Shown: positions 17,814 through 28,434, counted from the first letter of the stretch. The stretch is DNA of 64,000 nucleotides from Halogeometricum limi (GCF_900115785.1 NZ_FOYS01000004.1:124001-188000); one strand, 5' to 3'. Notes: generated by a model from the letters alone, not told the origin. Translations and numbers: made by a program.

Positions 17814-18629
17814 ATGCGAATCTACGAACTCGGGGACGGGACCCCGGAAGTCGCCGTCGTCGGCTCTATCCACGGCGACGAACCCTGCGGTGCCCGCGCG
17901 ATAGAGCGGTTCGTCGCCGAGGAACCGGACGTCGAACGGCCGGTGAAACTCGTCGTCGCCAACGAGAACGCTCTCGACGCGGGCGTTCGCTACCTCGACG
18001 AGGACCTGAACCGCGCGTTCCCCGGCGACCCGAACGCCGACAGCCACGAGCGCCGCCTCGCCGCCGACTTGGTCCGCGAAGTGCGAGGCTGTACGACGTT
18101 CTCGCTGCACTCGACGCAGTCGTACGCCAAGCCGTTCGCTCTGGTCGACACCGTCGGGGCCGTCGCACGCTCTATCTGCCCGCATCTCCCCGTGGAGGAA
18201 CTCGTCGAGACGGCGGAGTTCGCGGGGGGTCGCCTCATCGACCACGCGCACACGCTCGAAGTCGAGTGTGGTCTGCAAGGGACCGACGACGCCGCGGAGA
18301 ACGCTTACTGGCTGGTCCGGTCGTTCCTCGCGGCGACGGGCGTGCTCTCCGCACCCGCCGACGGGGAGGAGTCGCCCGTCTCGCTGGACCGCCGTGACCG
18401 AGACGACGTGACCGTCTACCGGATGCTCGAACGCATCCCGAAGGGACCCGCGGAGACGTACGAGGTGTACGTGAACAACTTCGAACTCGTCGAGGAAGGA
18501 GACCGGTTCGCCGCCGCCGACGGCGAGGTGTTCACCGCCGACCGCGACTTCTACCCGGTGTTGCTCTCGGCGTACGGCTACGAGGGCGTGTTCGGCTACG
18601 CCGCCGACCGCCTCGGCACGCTCGACTGA
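17814..18629 (+). CDS. Succinylglutamate desuccinylase / aspartoacylase family protein
   Basis: A 271-residue M14-like zinc enzyme. The zinc motif GSIHGDEPCGARA gives His and Glu ligands, the DLNRAFPGD motif follows, and FSLHST supplies the third ligand. A C-terminal beta domain follows residue 190. Family members hydrolyse N-acyl amino acids, and the substrate here is unknown. A second, more distant member is encoded at 36507-37535. The start MRIYELGDGTPEV fits the distance to DUF309. Confidence 0.85.
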   Translation: MRIYELGDGTPEVAVVGSIHGDEPCGARAIERFVAEEPDVERPVKLVVANENALDAGVRYLDEDLNRAFPGDPNADSHERRLAADLVREVRGCTTFSLHSTQSYAKPFALVDTVGAVARSICPHLPVEELVETAEFAGGRLIDHAHTLEVECGLQGTDDAAENAYWLVRSFLAATGVLSAPADGEESPVSLDRRDRDDVTVYRMLERIPKGPAETYEVYVNNFELVEEGDRFAAADGEVFTADRDFYPVLLSAYGYEGVFGYAADRLGTLD

Positions 18630-18639
18630 CTCGGACTCG

Positions 18640-19089
18640 CTACTCTTCTCGCGCCGCGAACTCTACCTGCGTCAGGTTCCGGTCCAGATAGCAGACGTCG
18701 TGCGGCGGGTCACCGTGAACCTCGGTGATGCGGTACTCCGTCTCGAAGTCCGCGCCGTCGGGGACGCAGAACTCGTGGCTCGGACACTCGGTGTGCGGGC
18801 ACGGTCCCGCCAGTTGCGCTTTGCTCCCGGCGTAGGCACCCTTCGAGGGGACGTTGGCGACGACGGGCGCGGGTTCGACTTCGACGGCGCGAACGCCGGT
18901 GTCGTGGACGGCGCAGTCGAGGAGTTGGGCGTTCTCGCGACGGCCCACCACCTCGTATCGGACGCCCTCTTCGAGGTTGAGACACTGCTTTCGGTACGGA
19001 CACCCCTCGCAGGCCGAGGACGCCCCCTGATAGACGAACTGCGTCCCCGACTCCGCGAGTCGGTCGCCGATGAGCGTGACCTTCGTCAT
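18640..19089 (-). CDS. UPF0179 family protein
   Basis: A 149-residue archaeal UPF0179 protein. It has multiple Cys residues in a SACEGCPYRKQCLNLEEG segment, plus CPHTECPSHEFC and a final Cys, suggesting one or two metal or Fe-S sites. The function is unknown. It overlaps nothing but ends only 11 nt from the convergent desuccinylase-like gene. Confidence 0.9.
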   Translation of the reverse strand: MTKVTLIGDRLAESGTQFVYQGASSACEGCPYRKQCLNLEEGVRYEVVGRRENAQLLDCAVHDTGVRAVEVEPAPVVANVPSKGAYAGSKAQLAGPCPHTECPSHEFCVPDGADFETEYRITEVHGDPPHDVCYLDRNLTQVEFAAREE

Positions 19090-19122
19090 AGTTCGAACGA
19101 TAGCCGGGCCGGTCGGATAACG

Positions 19123-19536
19123 TTACTCGTCGCGACCGGTCAACTCGTCTAATCGGTCCAGATACGCCTCCTCGGGCACCTGATACAGGTCTCTGTACGC
19201 TATCTCCCCGGCGGCGAACCGCCGTGCGAGTTCGTTCGCGCCCGCGACGGCCGCCTCCCGAGTGTCGAACTCCTCGACCGGTCCCTCCACGTCGGGTTCC
19301 AGTCGCAGGACGGCGTGCCACGTCTCCGTGCGGACGTGCGCGGCACCCGGCCGGTTCGCCCGCGACCGGTTCGAGACGAAGATGGTCGGTAGGCAGGCGG
19401 CCGGGAACTCGCTCTCGTTGAACACGTCCGGCCGGTAGGCGAGTATCCGCCGCCCGTCCGTCTCGTCGTTCCACACCGTCCACCCGCCGGGCGGCGCCGC
19501 CTCCGGAGACCGGTCCGACGTCGCGTCGTCACTCAT
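19123..19536 (-). CDS. DUF5820 family protein
   Basis: A 137-residue acidic protein with the conserved core PAACLPTIFVSNRSRANRPG and WHAVLRLE, matching haloarchaeal DUF5820. The function is unknown. The frame is open for another 180 codons upstream, but that sequence lacks coding character, so the ATG at 19536 is chosen. It is upstream of UPF0179 on the same strand with a 33-nt gap. Confidence 0.8.
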   Translation of the reverse strand: MSDDATSDRSPEAAPPGGWTVWNDETDGRRILAYRPDVFNESEFPAACLPTIFVSNRSRANRPGAAHVRTETWHAVLRLEPDVEGPVEEFDTREAAVAGANELARRFAAGEIAYRDLYQVPEEAYLDRLDELTGRDE

Positions 19537-20084
19537 AGTCGTGAGATGCGGCCCGAACGCCGAGTCTCCTTCGGTCCGCGGAGGCCCGTCGTCGTCGCCT
19601 CTCGGTGCGTTCGCCTCCGGACGGCCCGCGCTCTCGTCACCGAACGGTGAGCGTCGATTGGCGGTCGCGTCCGGCCGTGTTACGTGACGCCGCGCTGGGA
19701 GGATGAGACCACAAAAACCTGTCTGTACTGTCTGTCGTTCCGAGCGGTTCTCTGACGAGGGTCCCGTGCATCGTTCTTCGTGTCTGACGCTGGAGAGAAG
19801 AGTTATATGTGTGGGAATCTCACACACAGTTAGTCTCGGTTGACCGGACCGAGCACCCGCCCCTCCGCGCACCGCCTGCCAAACACTCGACGACTCGTCG
19901 CTCGCCGCCGATTTGCTGCCGTTGGTCGTCTGTCGCGCGTACCGGGCGGTCGATACGAACGACCGCACGTCGGCGCCCCCTCTCGGACCGACCGTCGCGT
20001 CCGCGATACGGCAGTCGTCGCTCCTCCGATTCGAGGCACGTCGGGGAGATGCGGCCGTTCTATCGGGAGATCCGTCAACAAACA
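19537..20084. other. Divergent intergenic region and prkA leader
   Basis: A 548-nt region between DUF5820 (minus) and prkA (plus). The first 260 nt hold nothing recognisable. A TATA box with an overlapping palindrome sits at 19803-19828. From there to the prkA ATG at 20085 would be a leader of roughly 250 nt, which is long for haloarchaea. The prkA frame is open through the leader, but the residues are Arg/Pro/Ser-rich and not family-like. Confidence 0.5.
19803..19828 (+). promoter_or_regulatory. TATA box overlapping a near-perfect palindrome (prkA operon)
   Basis: TTATAT at 19803-19808 is directly joined to TGTGTGGGA (19808-19816), ATC, TCACACACA (19820-19828). The arms match at 8 of 9 positions. 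A palindrome touching the TATA box is the usual position of a haloarchaeal repressor or activator site. Confidence 0.5.
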
Positions 20085-22157
20085 ATGAATGGTGACATCG
20101 AAACCCTCGAAGGGCTGAGCAAGCACTACAAAGAGTCCGTCCCTGAGGACCTCCGCGAAGCGAAGAGCTTCCAGTGGTACCTAGAGGAGGTGTACGCTGA
20201 CCCGAGAATCGCCCGCAACGCGCACCAACGCGTTGCCGACATGTTCGACTACTACGGCACCGAGTACGACGAGGAAGCCGGCATCGTCGAGTACCTGATG
20301 GCGTCGGAAGACCCCATCCACGACGGGGAGAACACGTTCTACGGCCGCGAGGTCCACGAGTCCATCCACGAGTTCGTCAACAAGGTGAAATCGGGGGCTC
20401 GCGGCCTCGGACCCGAGAAACGAATCAAACTGCTCCTCGGACCCGTCGGGTCGGGGAAGTCGCACTTCGACTGGATGGTCCGCCGGTACTTCGAAGACTA
20501 CACGATGCGCGACGACGGCCGGATGTACACGTTCCGGTGGACGAACCTCACCGACGTGATTCGGGACCAAGACCCCGCCGACGACGTGGTCCACTCCCCG
20601 ATGAATCAGGACCCCCTCGTCCTCGTCCCGCAAGAACAGCGGGACATGATAATCGAACAACTCAACGAGGTGCTCGACGCGCCCTACACCATCCGGAACG
20701 ACCAGGCGTTAGACCCCGCCTCGGAGTTCTACATGGACAAACTGCTGGCGTACTATGACGACGACTTAGAGGAAGTCGTCTCGAATCACATCGAGATAAT
20801 CCGCCTCGTCGCGAGCGAGAACAAGCGCCAGTGCGTCGAGACGTTCGAACCGAAGGACAAGAAGAACCAAGACGAGACGGAGTTGACCGGCGACGTCAAC
20901 TACTCGAAACTGGCCGTCTACGGCGAGTCGGACCCGCGGGCGTTCGACTACTCGGGGGCGTTCTGTAACGCGAACCGAGGGCTGTTCTCCGGCGAGGAGT
21001 TGCTGAAACTCCAGCGGGAGTTCCTCTACGACTTCCTGCATGCGAGTCAGGAACAGACCATCAAGCCGAAGAACAACCCGCGAATCGACATCGACCAGGT
21101 CATCGTCGGCCGGACGAACATGCCCGAGTACAAAGACAAGAAGGGCGACGAGAAGATGGAGGCGTTCAACGACCGGACGAAACGCATCGACTTCCCGTAC
21201 GTCTTGGAGTACTCACAGGAGGCCGAAATCTACCGGAAGATGCTGCGGAACGCCGACGTGCCCGACATGCACATCGAACCGCACACGCTGGAGATGGCCG
21301 GGTTGTTCGGCGTCCTCACCCGCGTCGTCGAACCCGACGGCGGGAACATCTCGCTCGTCCAGAAGGCGAAAGCGTACAACGGCGAGATAGACGACGGCGA
21401 CGACGTCGACGTGAAGAAACTCCGCGAGGAAGCGGAGGGGAAGACGGACATCGGCGAGGGGATGGAGGGCGTCTCCGCGCGCTTCATCGGCGACGAGATA
21501 GCCGAGGCCATCATGGACTCGACGCACCGCGGGCGAGGCTACCTCTCGCCGCTGTCGGTGTTCAACCACTTCGAGGGCAACTTGGAGAACCACGGCTCCA
21601 TCCCCGAGGACAACCTCGAACGCTACCACCGCTACCTGGAGATGGTCCGCGAGGAGTACAAAGAGCGCGCCATCGAGGACGTGCGCCACGCGCTGGCGTA
21701 CGACTTAGACGAGATTCAGCGACAGGGCGAGAAGTACATGGACCACGTGATGGCGTACATCGACGACGCCACCGTCCAGGACGAACTCACCGGCCGCGAA
21801 CAGGAACCCGACGAGAAGTTCCTGCGCTCCGTCGAAGAGAAACTCGACATCCCCGAGGACAGGAAAGACGACTTCCGACAGGAGGTGTCGAACTGGGTGT
21901 CGCGACGCGCCCGCGAGGGGCAGGCGTTCGACCCGCAGGACAACGACAGACTCCGCCGCGCCTTAGAGCGCAAACTCTGGGAGGACAAGAAGCACAACAT
22001 CAACTTCTCGGCACTCGTCAGCGCCAACGAACTGGACGACGACGAGCGTAACGCGTGGATAGACGCACTCGTCGAACAGGGCTACTCGCGCGACGGGGCC
22101 AGAGAGGTGTTAGAGTTCGCCGGGGCGGAGGTGGCAAAGAGCGAACTCGAAGCATGA
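20085..22157 (+). CDS. prkA: PrkA-type serine protein kinase, first paralog
   Basis: A 690-residue protein with an N-terminal AAA-like ATPase region (Walker A GPVGSGKS at about residues 119-126) and a C-terminal PrkA kinase-like domain. The NNPRIDIDQVIVGRTNMPEY segment is typical of PrkA/YeaG. In bacteria YeaG acts with YeaH in nutrient-stress adaptation, and in Bacillus PrkA affects sporulation. The start MNGDIETLEGLSKHY matches homologs, and the frame extends upstream without support. The stop overlaps the next start (ATGA), so translation is coupled. Confidence 0.92.
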   Translation: MNGDIETLEGLSKHYKESVPEDLREAKSFQWYLEEVYADPRIARNAHQRVADMFDYYGTEYDEEAGIVEYLMASEDPIHDGENTFYGREVHESIHEFVNKVKSGARGLGPEKRIKLLLGPVGSGKSHFDWMVRRYFEDYTMRDDGRMYTFRWTNLTDVIRDQDPADDVVHSPMNQDPLVLVPQEQRDMIIEQLNEVLDAPYTIRNDQALDPASEFYMDKLLAYYDDDLEEVVSNHIEIIRLVASENKRQCVETFEPKDKKNQDETELTGDVNYSKLAVYGESDPRAFDYSGAFCNANRGLFSGEELLKLQREFLYDFLHASQEQTIKPKNNPRIDIDQVIVGRTNMPEYKDKKGDEKMEAFNDRTKRIDFPYVLEYSQEAEIYRKMLRNADVPDMHIEPHTLEMAGLFGVLTRVVEPDGGNISLVQKAKAYNGEIDDGDDVDVKKLREEAEGKTDIGEGMEGVSARFIGDEIAEAIMDSTHRGRGYLSPLSVFNHFEGNLENHGSIPEDNLERYHRYLEMVREEYKERAIEDVRHALAYDLDEIQRQGEKYMDHVMAYIDDATVQDELTGREQEPDEKFLRSVEEKLDIPEDRKDDFRQEVSNWVSRRAREGQAFDPQDNDRLRRALERKLWEDKKHNINFSALVSANELDDDERNAWIDALVEQGYSRDGAREVLEFAGAEVAKSELEA

Positions 22158-24433
22158 CGCCGCCGAAAGACTACATCCGAGAGGCCGACGACCGACTCCG
22201 CGGGACGTACGAAGAACCGATGAGTCTCGCCGCGTACGTCGACGCGGCGTTCGAGTCGCCAGCCATCGCCTCGCACGCCTCGAAGTATCTCCTCTCGGCC
22301 ATCGAGGCGGCGGGGACGCGCACGGTGGTCGAAGAGGGCGAAGAGCGAGAGCGCTACCGCTTCTTCGACGACCCGTCGAACGGCGGCGAACACGCCGTCC
22401 TCGGCAACACGGAGATACTGAACCGGTTCGTCGACGACCTGCGGACCATCGCCGCCGAACGCGGCAAGGGCGAGAAGATAATCTGGTTCGACGGCCCCAC
22501 CGCGACGGGGAAGTCCGAGTTGAAACGCTGTCTCGTCAACGGTCTCCGCGAGTACTCGAAGACGAAGGAGGGCCGGCGCTACACGGTCGAGTGGAACGTC
22601 ACCAACGCGGACGACAGCAGGGGACTCTCGTACGGCGGCGAGATGAGCGGGACGGAAGACGAGTCCGACTGGTACGAGAGTCCCGTCCAGTCGCACCCGC
22701 TGTCGGTGTTCCCGGCGGCGGTCAGACGGGACCTCCTCGCGGACCTCAACGAGAGCGAGTTCGACCACATCCCCGTCGCTCTCGACGAGGAGCTCGACCC
22801 GTTCTGCCGCGAGGCGTACGACTACCTCGAAGAGAAGTACCGCCGCGCGGGCAAGCCCGACCTGTTCAGCGCCGTCACCGACCCGAAACACCTCCGCGTG
22901 AAGAACTACGTCGTCGACGTGGGCAAGGGCGTCGGCGTCCTCCACTCTGAGGACGACGGCTCTCCGAAGGAGCGACTGGTCGGGTCGTGGATGCCGGGGA
23001 TGCTCAGAGAGTTGGACTCGCGCGGGCGCAAGAACCCGCAGGCGTTCAGCTACGACGGCGTCCTCTCGCAGGGCAACGGCCTCCTCACCATCGTCGAGGA
23101 CGCGACGCAACACGCGGACCTGTTGCAGAAACTCCTGAACGTCCCCGACGAGGGCCACGTCAAACTGGACAAAGGAATCGGGATGGACATCGACACGCAA
23201 CTCGTCATCATCTCGAACCCGGACCTGGACGTGGAGTTGGACAAGTACGCCGACCGGAACGGACGCGACCCTCTGAAAGCCTTGAAACGCCGCCTCAACA
23301 AACACGAGTTCCGCTACCTGACGAACGTCTCCTTGGAGACGGAACTGATTCGCCGCGAACTGACGAACGAGACGGCGGTCTGGGACCTCGAAGAGAGACC
23401 GGAACTAGAAGCGCGCATCCGCGAGGGTCTGTTCGTCGACGTGCGAAGCGGTCCCGGCGCGGTCAAGCGACGCGAACTCGCGCCGCACGCACTCGAAGCC
23501 GCGGCGCTGTACTCCGTCGTCTCGCGTCTCGACAGCGACGACGTCCCCGACGGCTACACCCTCGTCGACAAAGCCGTGCTGTTCGACCGGGGCTTCCTCC
23601 AGGTCGGCGACACCCGCGAGGAGATAGACGAGTTCGGGTTCGACGCCGAGAACGAGGGGACGCACGGTATCCCGGTCACGTTCACCAGAGACGTCATCGC
23701 GGACATCCTCCACGAGGACAGAGACAGACACCACCCCGAGTTGGACGTGGGTGCGGTCGTCATGCCGGACGACCTGTTGGACGCGATGGCCGAGAGCCTC
23801 CACGAGGCGCCGGTGTTCTCGCGGGCGGAACGCTCCGAGTACGAGACGCGCGTCGCCGTCGTGAAGTCGCACATCTTCGACCAACAGGAGAGCGACGTGC
23901 TCTCTGCCGTCCTCGCCGACAAGCACGTCGAACAGGAGACGGTCGAAGAGTACGTCGAACACGTGTACGCGTGGGACTCCGGCGACGAGATAGAGACCGA
24001 ACACGGGGCGGTCGAACCCGACGCGCTGTTGATGAAACTGTTCGAGACCGAACACCTCGGACGGTTCACGGAGAGCGACTACACGGGTAACGACCCCTCC
24101 GAGGACGTCGAGACGTTCCGTCGCGAGAAGGTAATCACCGCGCTGAACCGGTACGCCTGGGAGAACCGCGACGAGGGGTTCACCGTCGGCGACGTCGACC
24201 TCTCCGAGATTCCCGTCATCCGGACGGTGTTAGAGACCCACGAGTGGGCCGACGTCCGTCGACTGTTCGAGGACTTCGACCCCGACCAGTGGGACGACCC
24301 GCCGACGAACACCGAGACGGACCGCGTGAAACGGCGGACTATCGAGCAGATGGTACAGGACGGCTACACGCCCGAGTCGGCCGAACTGACGAGTAGAGCA
24401 GTCATGAACGAGGTACGACACAGATGGGACTGA
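22154..24433 (+). CDS. PrkA-type serine protein kinase, second paralog
   Basis: A 759-residue protein with Walker A GPTATGKS (about residues 114-121) and the PrkA-like [20 protein letters not shown] segment. It is clearly related to the upstream gene but divergent and longer. Its function is inferred from the operon: it may be a partner kinase or regulatory ATPase. The start ATG overlaps the upstream stop by 4 nt, and its own end overlaps the next gene by 10 nt. Confidence 0.9.
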   Translation: MTPPKDYIREADDRLRGTYEEPMSLAAYVDAAFESPAIASHASKYLLSAIEAAGTRTVVEEGEERERYRFFDDPSNGGEHAVLGNTEILNRFVDDLRTIAAERGKGEKIIWFDGPTATGKSELKRCLVNGLREYSKTKEGRRYTVEWNVTNADDSRGLSYGGEMSGTEDESDWYESPVQSHPLSVFPAAVRRDLLADLNESEFDHIPVALDEELDPFCREAYDYLEEKYRRAGKPDLFSAVTDPKHLRVKNYVVDVGKGVGVLHSEDDGSPKERLVGSWMPGMLRELDSRGRKNPQAFSYDGVLSQGNGLLTIVEDATQHADLLQKLLNVPDEGHVKLDKGIGMDIDTQLVIISNPDLDVELDKYADRNGRDPLKALKRRLNKHEFRYLTNVSLETELIRRELTNETAVWDLEERPELEARIREGLFVDVRSGPGAVKRRELAPHALEAAALYSVVSRLDSDDVPDGYTLVDKAVLFDRGFLQVGDTREEIDEFGFDAENEGTHGIPVTFTRDVIADILHEDRDRHHPELDVGAVVMPDDLLDAMAESLHEAPVFSRAERSEYETRVAVVKSHIFDQQESDVLSAVLADKHVEQETVEEYVEHVYAWDSGDEIETEHGAVEPDALLMKLFETEHLGRFTESDYTGNDPSEDVETFRREKVITALNRYAWENRDEGFTVGDVDLSEIPVIRTVLETHEWADVRRLFEDFDPDQWDDPPTNTETDRVKRRTIEQMVQDGYTPESAELTSRAVMNEVRHRWD

Positions 24434-25734
24434 GAGAAGACATCGAGCGGTTCCGCGAAGTCGGCGAAGAACGCCGCGAGGACCTCGAAGAGTTCATCAG
24501 CTACGGTGACCTCGGCGGGTCCGGCCCGGACAGCATCAGGATACCCATCAAAGTCGTGGACCTCCCGGAGTTCCGCTACGACCGCCTCGACAAAGGCGGC
24601 GTCGGGCAGGGACAGGGCGGGACGCCCGACGTGGGCCAACCCGTCGGTCAACCGCAACCCGGCGACGGCGACGAGGACGGCAAGCCCGGCGAAGAGGGCG
24701 GCGACCACGAGTACTACGAGATGGACCCCGAGGAGTTCGCACAGGAACTCGACGAGGAACTCGGACTCGACTTAGAGCCGAAGGGAAAGGAGGTCATCGA
24801 AGAGATAGAGGGCGACTTCACCGACGTGACGCGGACGGGACCGCACAGCACCCTCGACTTCGAACGCCTGTTCAAAGAGGGACTGAAGCGGAAACTCGCG
24901 ATGGACTTCGACGACGACTTCGTCCGCGAGGCGATGAAAGTCGAAGGAGAGGACGCGCAGTCGGTGTACCAGTGGTGCCGCGAGAACCACATCCTCGTCT
25001 CGCTCCCGTGGATAGAGGACGAGTGGACGCGCATCCCCGAGGACGAACGCGACACGTGGGCGTCGTTCGAGGAGATGGAGGAGAACGTCGAGCGGACGAC
25101 GACACTCCAGCGCATCCGCCGCGACGGCCTGCGAGACATCCCGTTCCGTCGTGAAGACGAACGCTACCGCCACCCCGAGATAATCGAGGAGAAAGAGAAG
25201 AACGTCGTCGTGGTGAACATCCGCGACGTGTCGGGGTCGATGCGCGAGAAGAAGCGCGAACTCGTCGAGCGGACGTTCACCCCCCTCGACTGGTATCTCA
25301 CGGGCAAGTACGACAACGCCGAGTTCGTCTACATCGCCCACGACGCCGACGCCTGGCAGGTCGAACGCGACGAGTTCTTCGGCATCCGCTCGGGCGGCGG
25401 CACCCGAATCTCCAGCGCGTACGTCCTCGCGAAGCAGATACTTGAAGAGCAGTACCCCTGGTCCGAGTGGAACCGCTACGTGTTCGCCGCGGGCGACTCG
25501 GAGAACTCCTCGAACGACACGACGGAGAACGTCATCCCGCTGATGGCGGAGATTCCGGCGAACCTCCACGCCTACGTGGAGACGCAACCGGGCGGGACGG
25601 CCATCAACGCGACGCACGCAGAGGAAGTCGAACGGGCGCTCGAAGAACAGGATAACGTCGTCGTCGCCTACGTCTCCTCGCCCGAAGACGTGATAGACGC
25701 GATATACAGCATCCTCAGCACGGAGGCGAACTGA
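24424..25734 (+). CDS. yeaH: YeaH/YhbH family protein (UPF0229)
   Basis: A 436-residue protein. A low-complexity Gly/Gln/Pro stretch (about 58-95) separates an N-terminal helix from a C-terminal von Willebrand A-like domain with MIDAS-type DVSGSM at about residues 268-273. YeaH is the conserved partner of PrkA/YeaG in bacteria, and its biochemical role is unclear. The start overlaps the previous gene by 10 nt. Confidence 0.93.
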   Translation: MGLREDIERFREVGEERREDLEEFISYGDLGGSGPDSIRIPIKVVDLPEFRYDRLDKGGVGQGQGGTPDVGQPVGQPQPGDGDEDGKPGEEGGDHEYYEMDPEEFAQELDEELGLDLEPKGKEVIEEIEGDFTDVTRTGPHSTLDFERLFKEGLKRKLAMDFDDDFVREAMKVEGEDAQSVYQWCRENHILVSLPWIEDEWTRIPEDERDTWASFEEMEENVERTTTLQRIRRDGLRDIPFRREDERYRHPEIIEEKEKNVVVVNIRDVSGSMREKKRELVERTFTPLDWYLTGKYDNAEFVYIAHDADAWQVERDEFFGIRSGGGTRISSAYVLAKQILEEQYPWSEWNRYVFAAGDSENSSNDTTENVIPLMAEIPANLHAYVETQPGGTAINATHAEEVERALEEQDNVVVAYVSSPEDVIDAIYSILSTEAN

Positions 25735-25735
25735 C

Positions 25736-27742
25736 ATGACGATGAGACGATTCAGACACACCGCACGGAGGGTCGCCGGGGAACTCGAAGAACCGGTGCG
25801 CGAGGCGGGACGACTCGCTCGCAAACTGGGTCTCGACCCGTACCCGGTGAACTACTGGGTGGTAGATTACGCCGAGATGAACCAACTCATCGCCTACGGC
25901 GGGTTCCAAAGACGGTACCCGCACTGGCGGTGGGGGATGACGTACGACCGCCAGCAGAAACAGGACCAGTTCGGCATGGGCAAGGCGTTCGAAATCGTGA
26001 ACAACGACAACCCCTCGCACGCGTTCCTGCAGGAGTCGAACTCGCTGGCCGACCAGAAGGCCGTCATCACGCACGTCGAAGCGCACGCGGACTTCTTCGC
26101 GAACAACGACTGGTTCGGGATGTTCGTCGGCGAGTCCGACTTAGACGCCGCGGCGATGCTCGAACGGCACGCCGAGGCCATCCAGCGCTACACCGACGAC
26201 CCGGAGATAGACCGCGAGGACGTCGAGCGGTTCATCGACGCCGTCCTCTGCTTAGAAGACAACATCGATCAGCATCGCACCATCGGCGACGCGGCCACCG
26301 GCCGCGAACGCATCCAACCGGAGGACCTCAGAAAACGGCTGGACGCGATGAACATCTCCGAGAACGTGCGCCGGCAGGTGTTCGACGACGAGTGGTTGGA
26401 CCAACTCGCCGAGGCGGAGGCGGCGGCCGCGAGACTCGACGCGCCGCGCCGCGACGTGTTGGCGTTCGTCCGCGAACACGGGATGTACTACGACGAGGAG
26501 GAGGGCAAAGCCGTCGAGATGGAACCGTGGCAGAAGGACGTCCTCGACATGCTCCGCAAGGAGTCGTACTACTTCGCCGCCCAGAAGATGACGAAGGTGA
26601 TGAACGAGGGATGGGCCGCCTACTGGGAGTCGCTCATGATGGGCGAAGAACGCTTCGCGGGAACCGACGAGTTCGTCACCTACGCGGACCACCAGTCGCG
26701 CGTCCTCGGGTCGCCCGGACTCAACCCCTACAAACTCGGCAAAGAGCTGTGGGAGTACATCGAGAACACGACAAACCGAGCCGAAGTCGCGGACAAACTC
26801 CTCCGCGTGAACGGCGTCTCGTGGCGGAACTTCCACGACATCATCGACTTCGAGGAGGTACAGGAACTCCTGCAACCGGACCCGGCCATCGACGGCGTCC
26901 GGTCGGACACGCTTGACCGTCTCGCGGCCCTCGACGACGACGACCCGCGCGTCGACTGGGAGACGCTCGACGCGGCCCTCGCGGGCGACGTCGACGTGGA
27001 CGCGTACCCGTGGAAAGTGCTCACCTACGAGGGACTCGCAGAACGGCACTTCTCGCTCGTGAAGCCGCAGAACCGCGGCTTCCTGAAGCGCATCCGTCGC
27101 TCGGAACTCGAACAGTTGTCGCGCTACATGTTCGACGACCAGGTGTACGACAGCGTCGCCGAGGCCATCGCCGACGTCGACCGGTCCGCCGGGTGGGACC
27201 GGATGCGCGAGATACGCGAGAGCCACAACGACGTGACGTTCCTCGACGCGTTCCTCACCCACGAGTTCGTGAAGGACAACCACTACTTCACGTACGAGTT
27301 CACCCGGTCGACGGGCGAGTTCCGCGTCTCCTCGACGCAGTACGAGGACGTGAAGAAGAAGCTCTTGCTCCAGTTCACGAACTTCGGCAAACCGACCATC
27401 GTGGTGTTCGACGGCAACTACGCGAACCGCGGCGAGTTGCTCCTCGCACACCAGTTCAACGGTATCATGCTCGACATCGCGCAGGCGCGAGGCGTCCTCG
27501 AACGCCTGTACGACCTGTGGGGACGGCCGGTGAACCTCGCGACCATCGTCAAAGAGTACGACGAACACGACGTGGAAGTCGCCCGACGGCGGAACCGGGA
27601 ACCGACGCCCGTCGAACGGGGAACGCGAATCAGATACGACGGCGACGAGTTCGAGACGTTCGACCTCGACGACGAGATAACCGACCGGATTCGGGCGACG
27701 GATATCGACTACGACACGAAACCCGACGAGTGGCTGTCGTAG
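25736..27742 (+). CDS. spoVR: SpoVR family protein
   Basis: A 668-residue SpoVR/YcgB protein. Hallmarks are the early YPVNYWVVDYAEMNQLIAYG region, HVEAHADFFANNDWF, MNEGWAAYWESLMM and the late LAHQFNGIMLDIAQARGVLE segment. SpoVR is needed for spore cortex formation in Bacillus and is co-regulated with yeaGH in enterobacteria. Its biochemical activity is unknown. The start lies 2 nt after the yeaH stop (alternative ATG at 25742). It is the last gene of the operon. Confidence 0.95.
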   Translation: MTMRRFRHTARRVAGELEEPVREAGRLARKLGLDPYPVNYWVVDYAEMNQLIAYGGFQRRYPHWRWGMTYDRQQKQDQFGMGKAFEIVNNDNPSHAFLQESNSLADQKAVITHVEAHADFFANNDWFGMFVGESDLDAAAMLERHAEAIQRYTDDPEIDREDVERFIDAVLCLEDNIDQHRTIGDAATGRERIQPEDLRKRLDAMNISENVRRQVFDDEWLDQLAEAEAAAARLDAPRRDVLAFVREHGMYYDEEEGKAVEMEPWQKDVLDMLRKESYYFAAQKMTKVMNEGWAAYWESLMMGEERFAGTDEFVTYADHQSRVLGSPGLNPYKLGKELWEYIENTTNRAEVADKLLRVNGVSWRNFHDIIDFEEVQELLQPDPAIDGVRSDTLDRLAALDDDDPRVDWETLDAALAGDVDVDAYPWKVLTYEGLAERHFSLVKPQNRGFLKRIRRSELEQLSRYMFDDQVYDSVAEAIADVDRSAGWDRMREIRESHNDVTFLDAFLTHEFVKDNHYFTYEFTRSTGEFRVSSTQYEDVKKKLLLQFTNFGKPTIVVFDGNYANRGELLLAHQFNGIMLDIAQARGVLERLYDLWGRPVNLATIVKEYDEHDVEVARRRNREPTPVERGTRIRYDGDEFETFDLDDEITDRIRATDIDYDTKPDEWLS

Positions 27743-27797
27743 CTCCGTTCTACTCTCCTTGTATTCTCTAATTTGAGACTGTACAGAATTGGAACAC

Positions 27798-27806
27798 ATT
27801 AATATA
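27798..27806 (+). promoter_or_regulatory. TATA box of the first DUF7344 gene
   Basis: ATTAATATA is centred about 27 nt before the ATG at 27829, in an A+T-rich gap after the spoVR operon. Confidence 0.55.
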
Positions 27807-27828
27807 GCATCAGTTATAATTACCTATC

Positions 27829-28434
27829 ATGCCAACGGGAGGGGCCGAGTCCGTGGGAACGACTCGACACGGGGAGACGAACGGACTCGACCAATCAGAC
27901 ATTCACGACGTCCTGCGCAACGACAGGCGACGCCTGGTCCTCGAGCGACTTCGGTCCGCAGAGGAAGCCGAAGCCGTCGCTGACCTCGCCGAGTACATCG
28001 GTGGCGTCGAGTCCGGCGAGTCGCCGCCGCCGCGCAACGTTCGACAGAGCGTCTACGTGTCACTTCATCAGACACACCTGCCGAAACTCGACGAACTCGG
28101 TATCGTCACGTACGACAGCGACGCGAAGACCGTCGCACTCGCGGGTGCGGCCGACGAGGTGGCCGTCTACATGGAGATCGTCCCGAAGTACGGTATCTCG
28201 TGGGCGGAGTACTATCTCGGCTTGGGCCTCCTCGGCCTCCTGTCGCTCGTCGGGTCCGGTATCGGCGTCCCGACGCTGTCGGGCGTCGACCCCACCTATC
28301 TCGGGGGGGCGTTTCTGGTGCTCGTCTTCGTCTCGGCGGCCTACCAACTAGCCGACCAGCGCAGTTCGCTCGTCCACCGCCTCCGTGAGGAGGCACCGGC
28401 CATCGGACCGGCGACGACGAGCGACGACGACTGA
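27829..28434 (+). CDS. DUF7344 membrane-anchored winged-helix protein (paralog 1)
   Basis: A 201-residue protein. Residues about 20-105 form the DUF7344 winged helix (DIHDVLRNDRRRLVLERLR through YVSLHQTHLPKLDELGIVTY). Two membrane helices follow at about 125-145 and 150-170. Such haloarchaeal proteins are thought to be membrane-bound regulators, and their targets are unknown. A paralog of the same architecture is at 30476-31075, on the other side of the photolyase and dsbB genes. Confidence 0.85.
   Translation: MPTGGAESVGTTRHGETNGLDQSDIHDVLRNDRRRLVLERLRSAEEAEAVADLAEYIGGVESGESPPPRNVRQSVYVSLHQTHLPKLDELGIVTYDSDAKTVALAGAADEVAVYMEIVPKYGISWAEYYLGLGLLGLLSLVGSGIGVPTLSGVDPTYLGGAFLVLVFVSAAYQLADQRSSLVHRLREEAPAIGPATTSDDD

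Noticed and set aside
19809-20084. In-frame N-terminal extension of prkA
   Set aside because: The residues are Arg/Ser/Pro-rich and not like PrkA. The region is better read as promoter and leader.
26252-27799. 515-codon minus-strand frame inside spoVR
   Set aside because: Shadow of spoVR, which has unmistakable family motifs.
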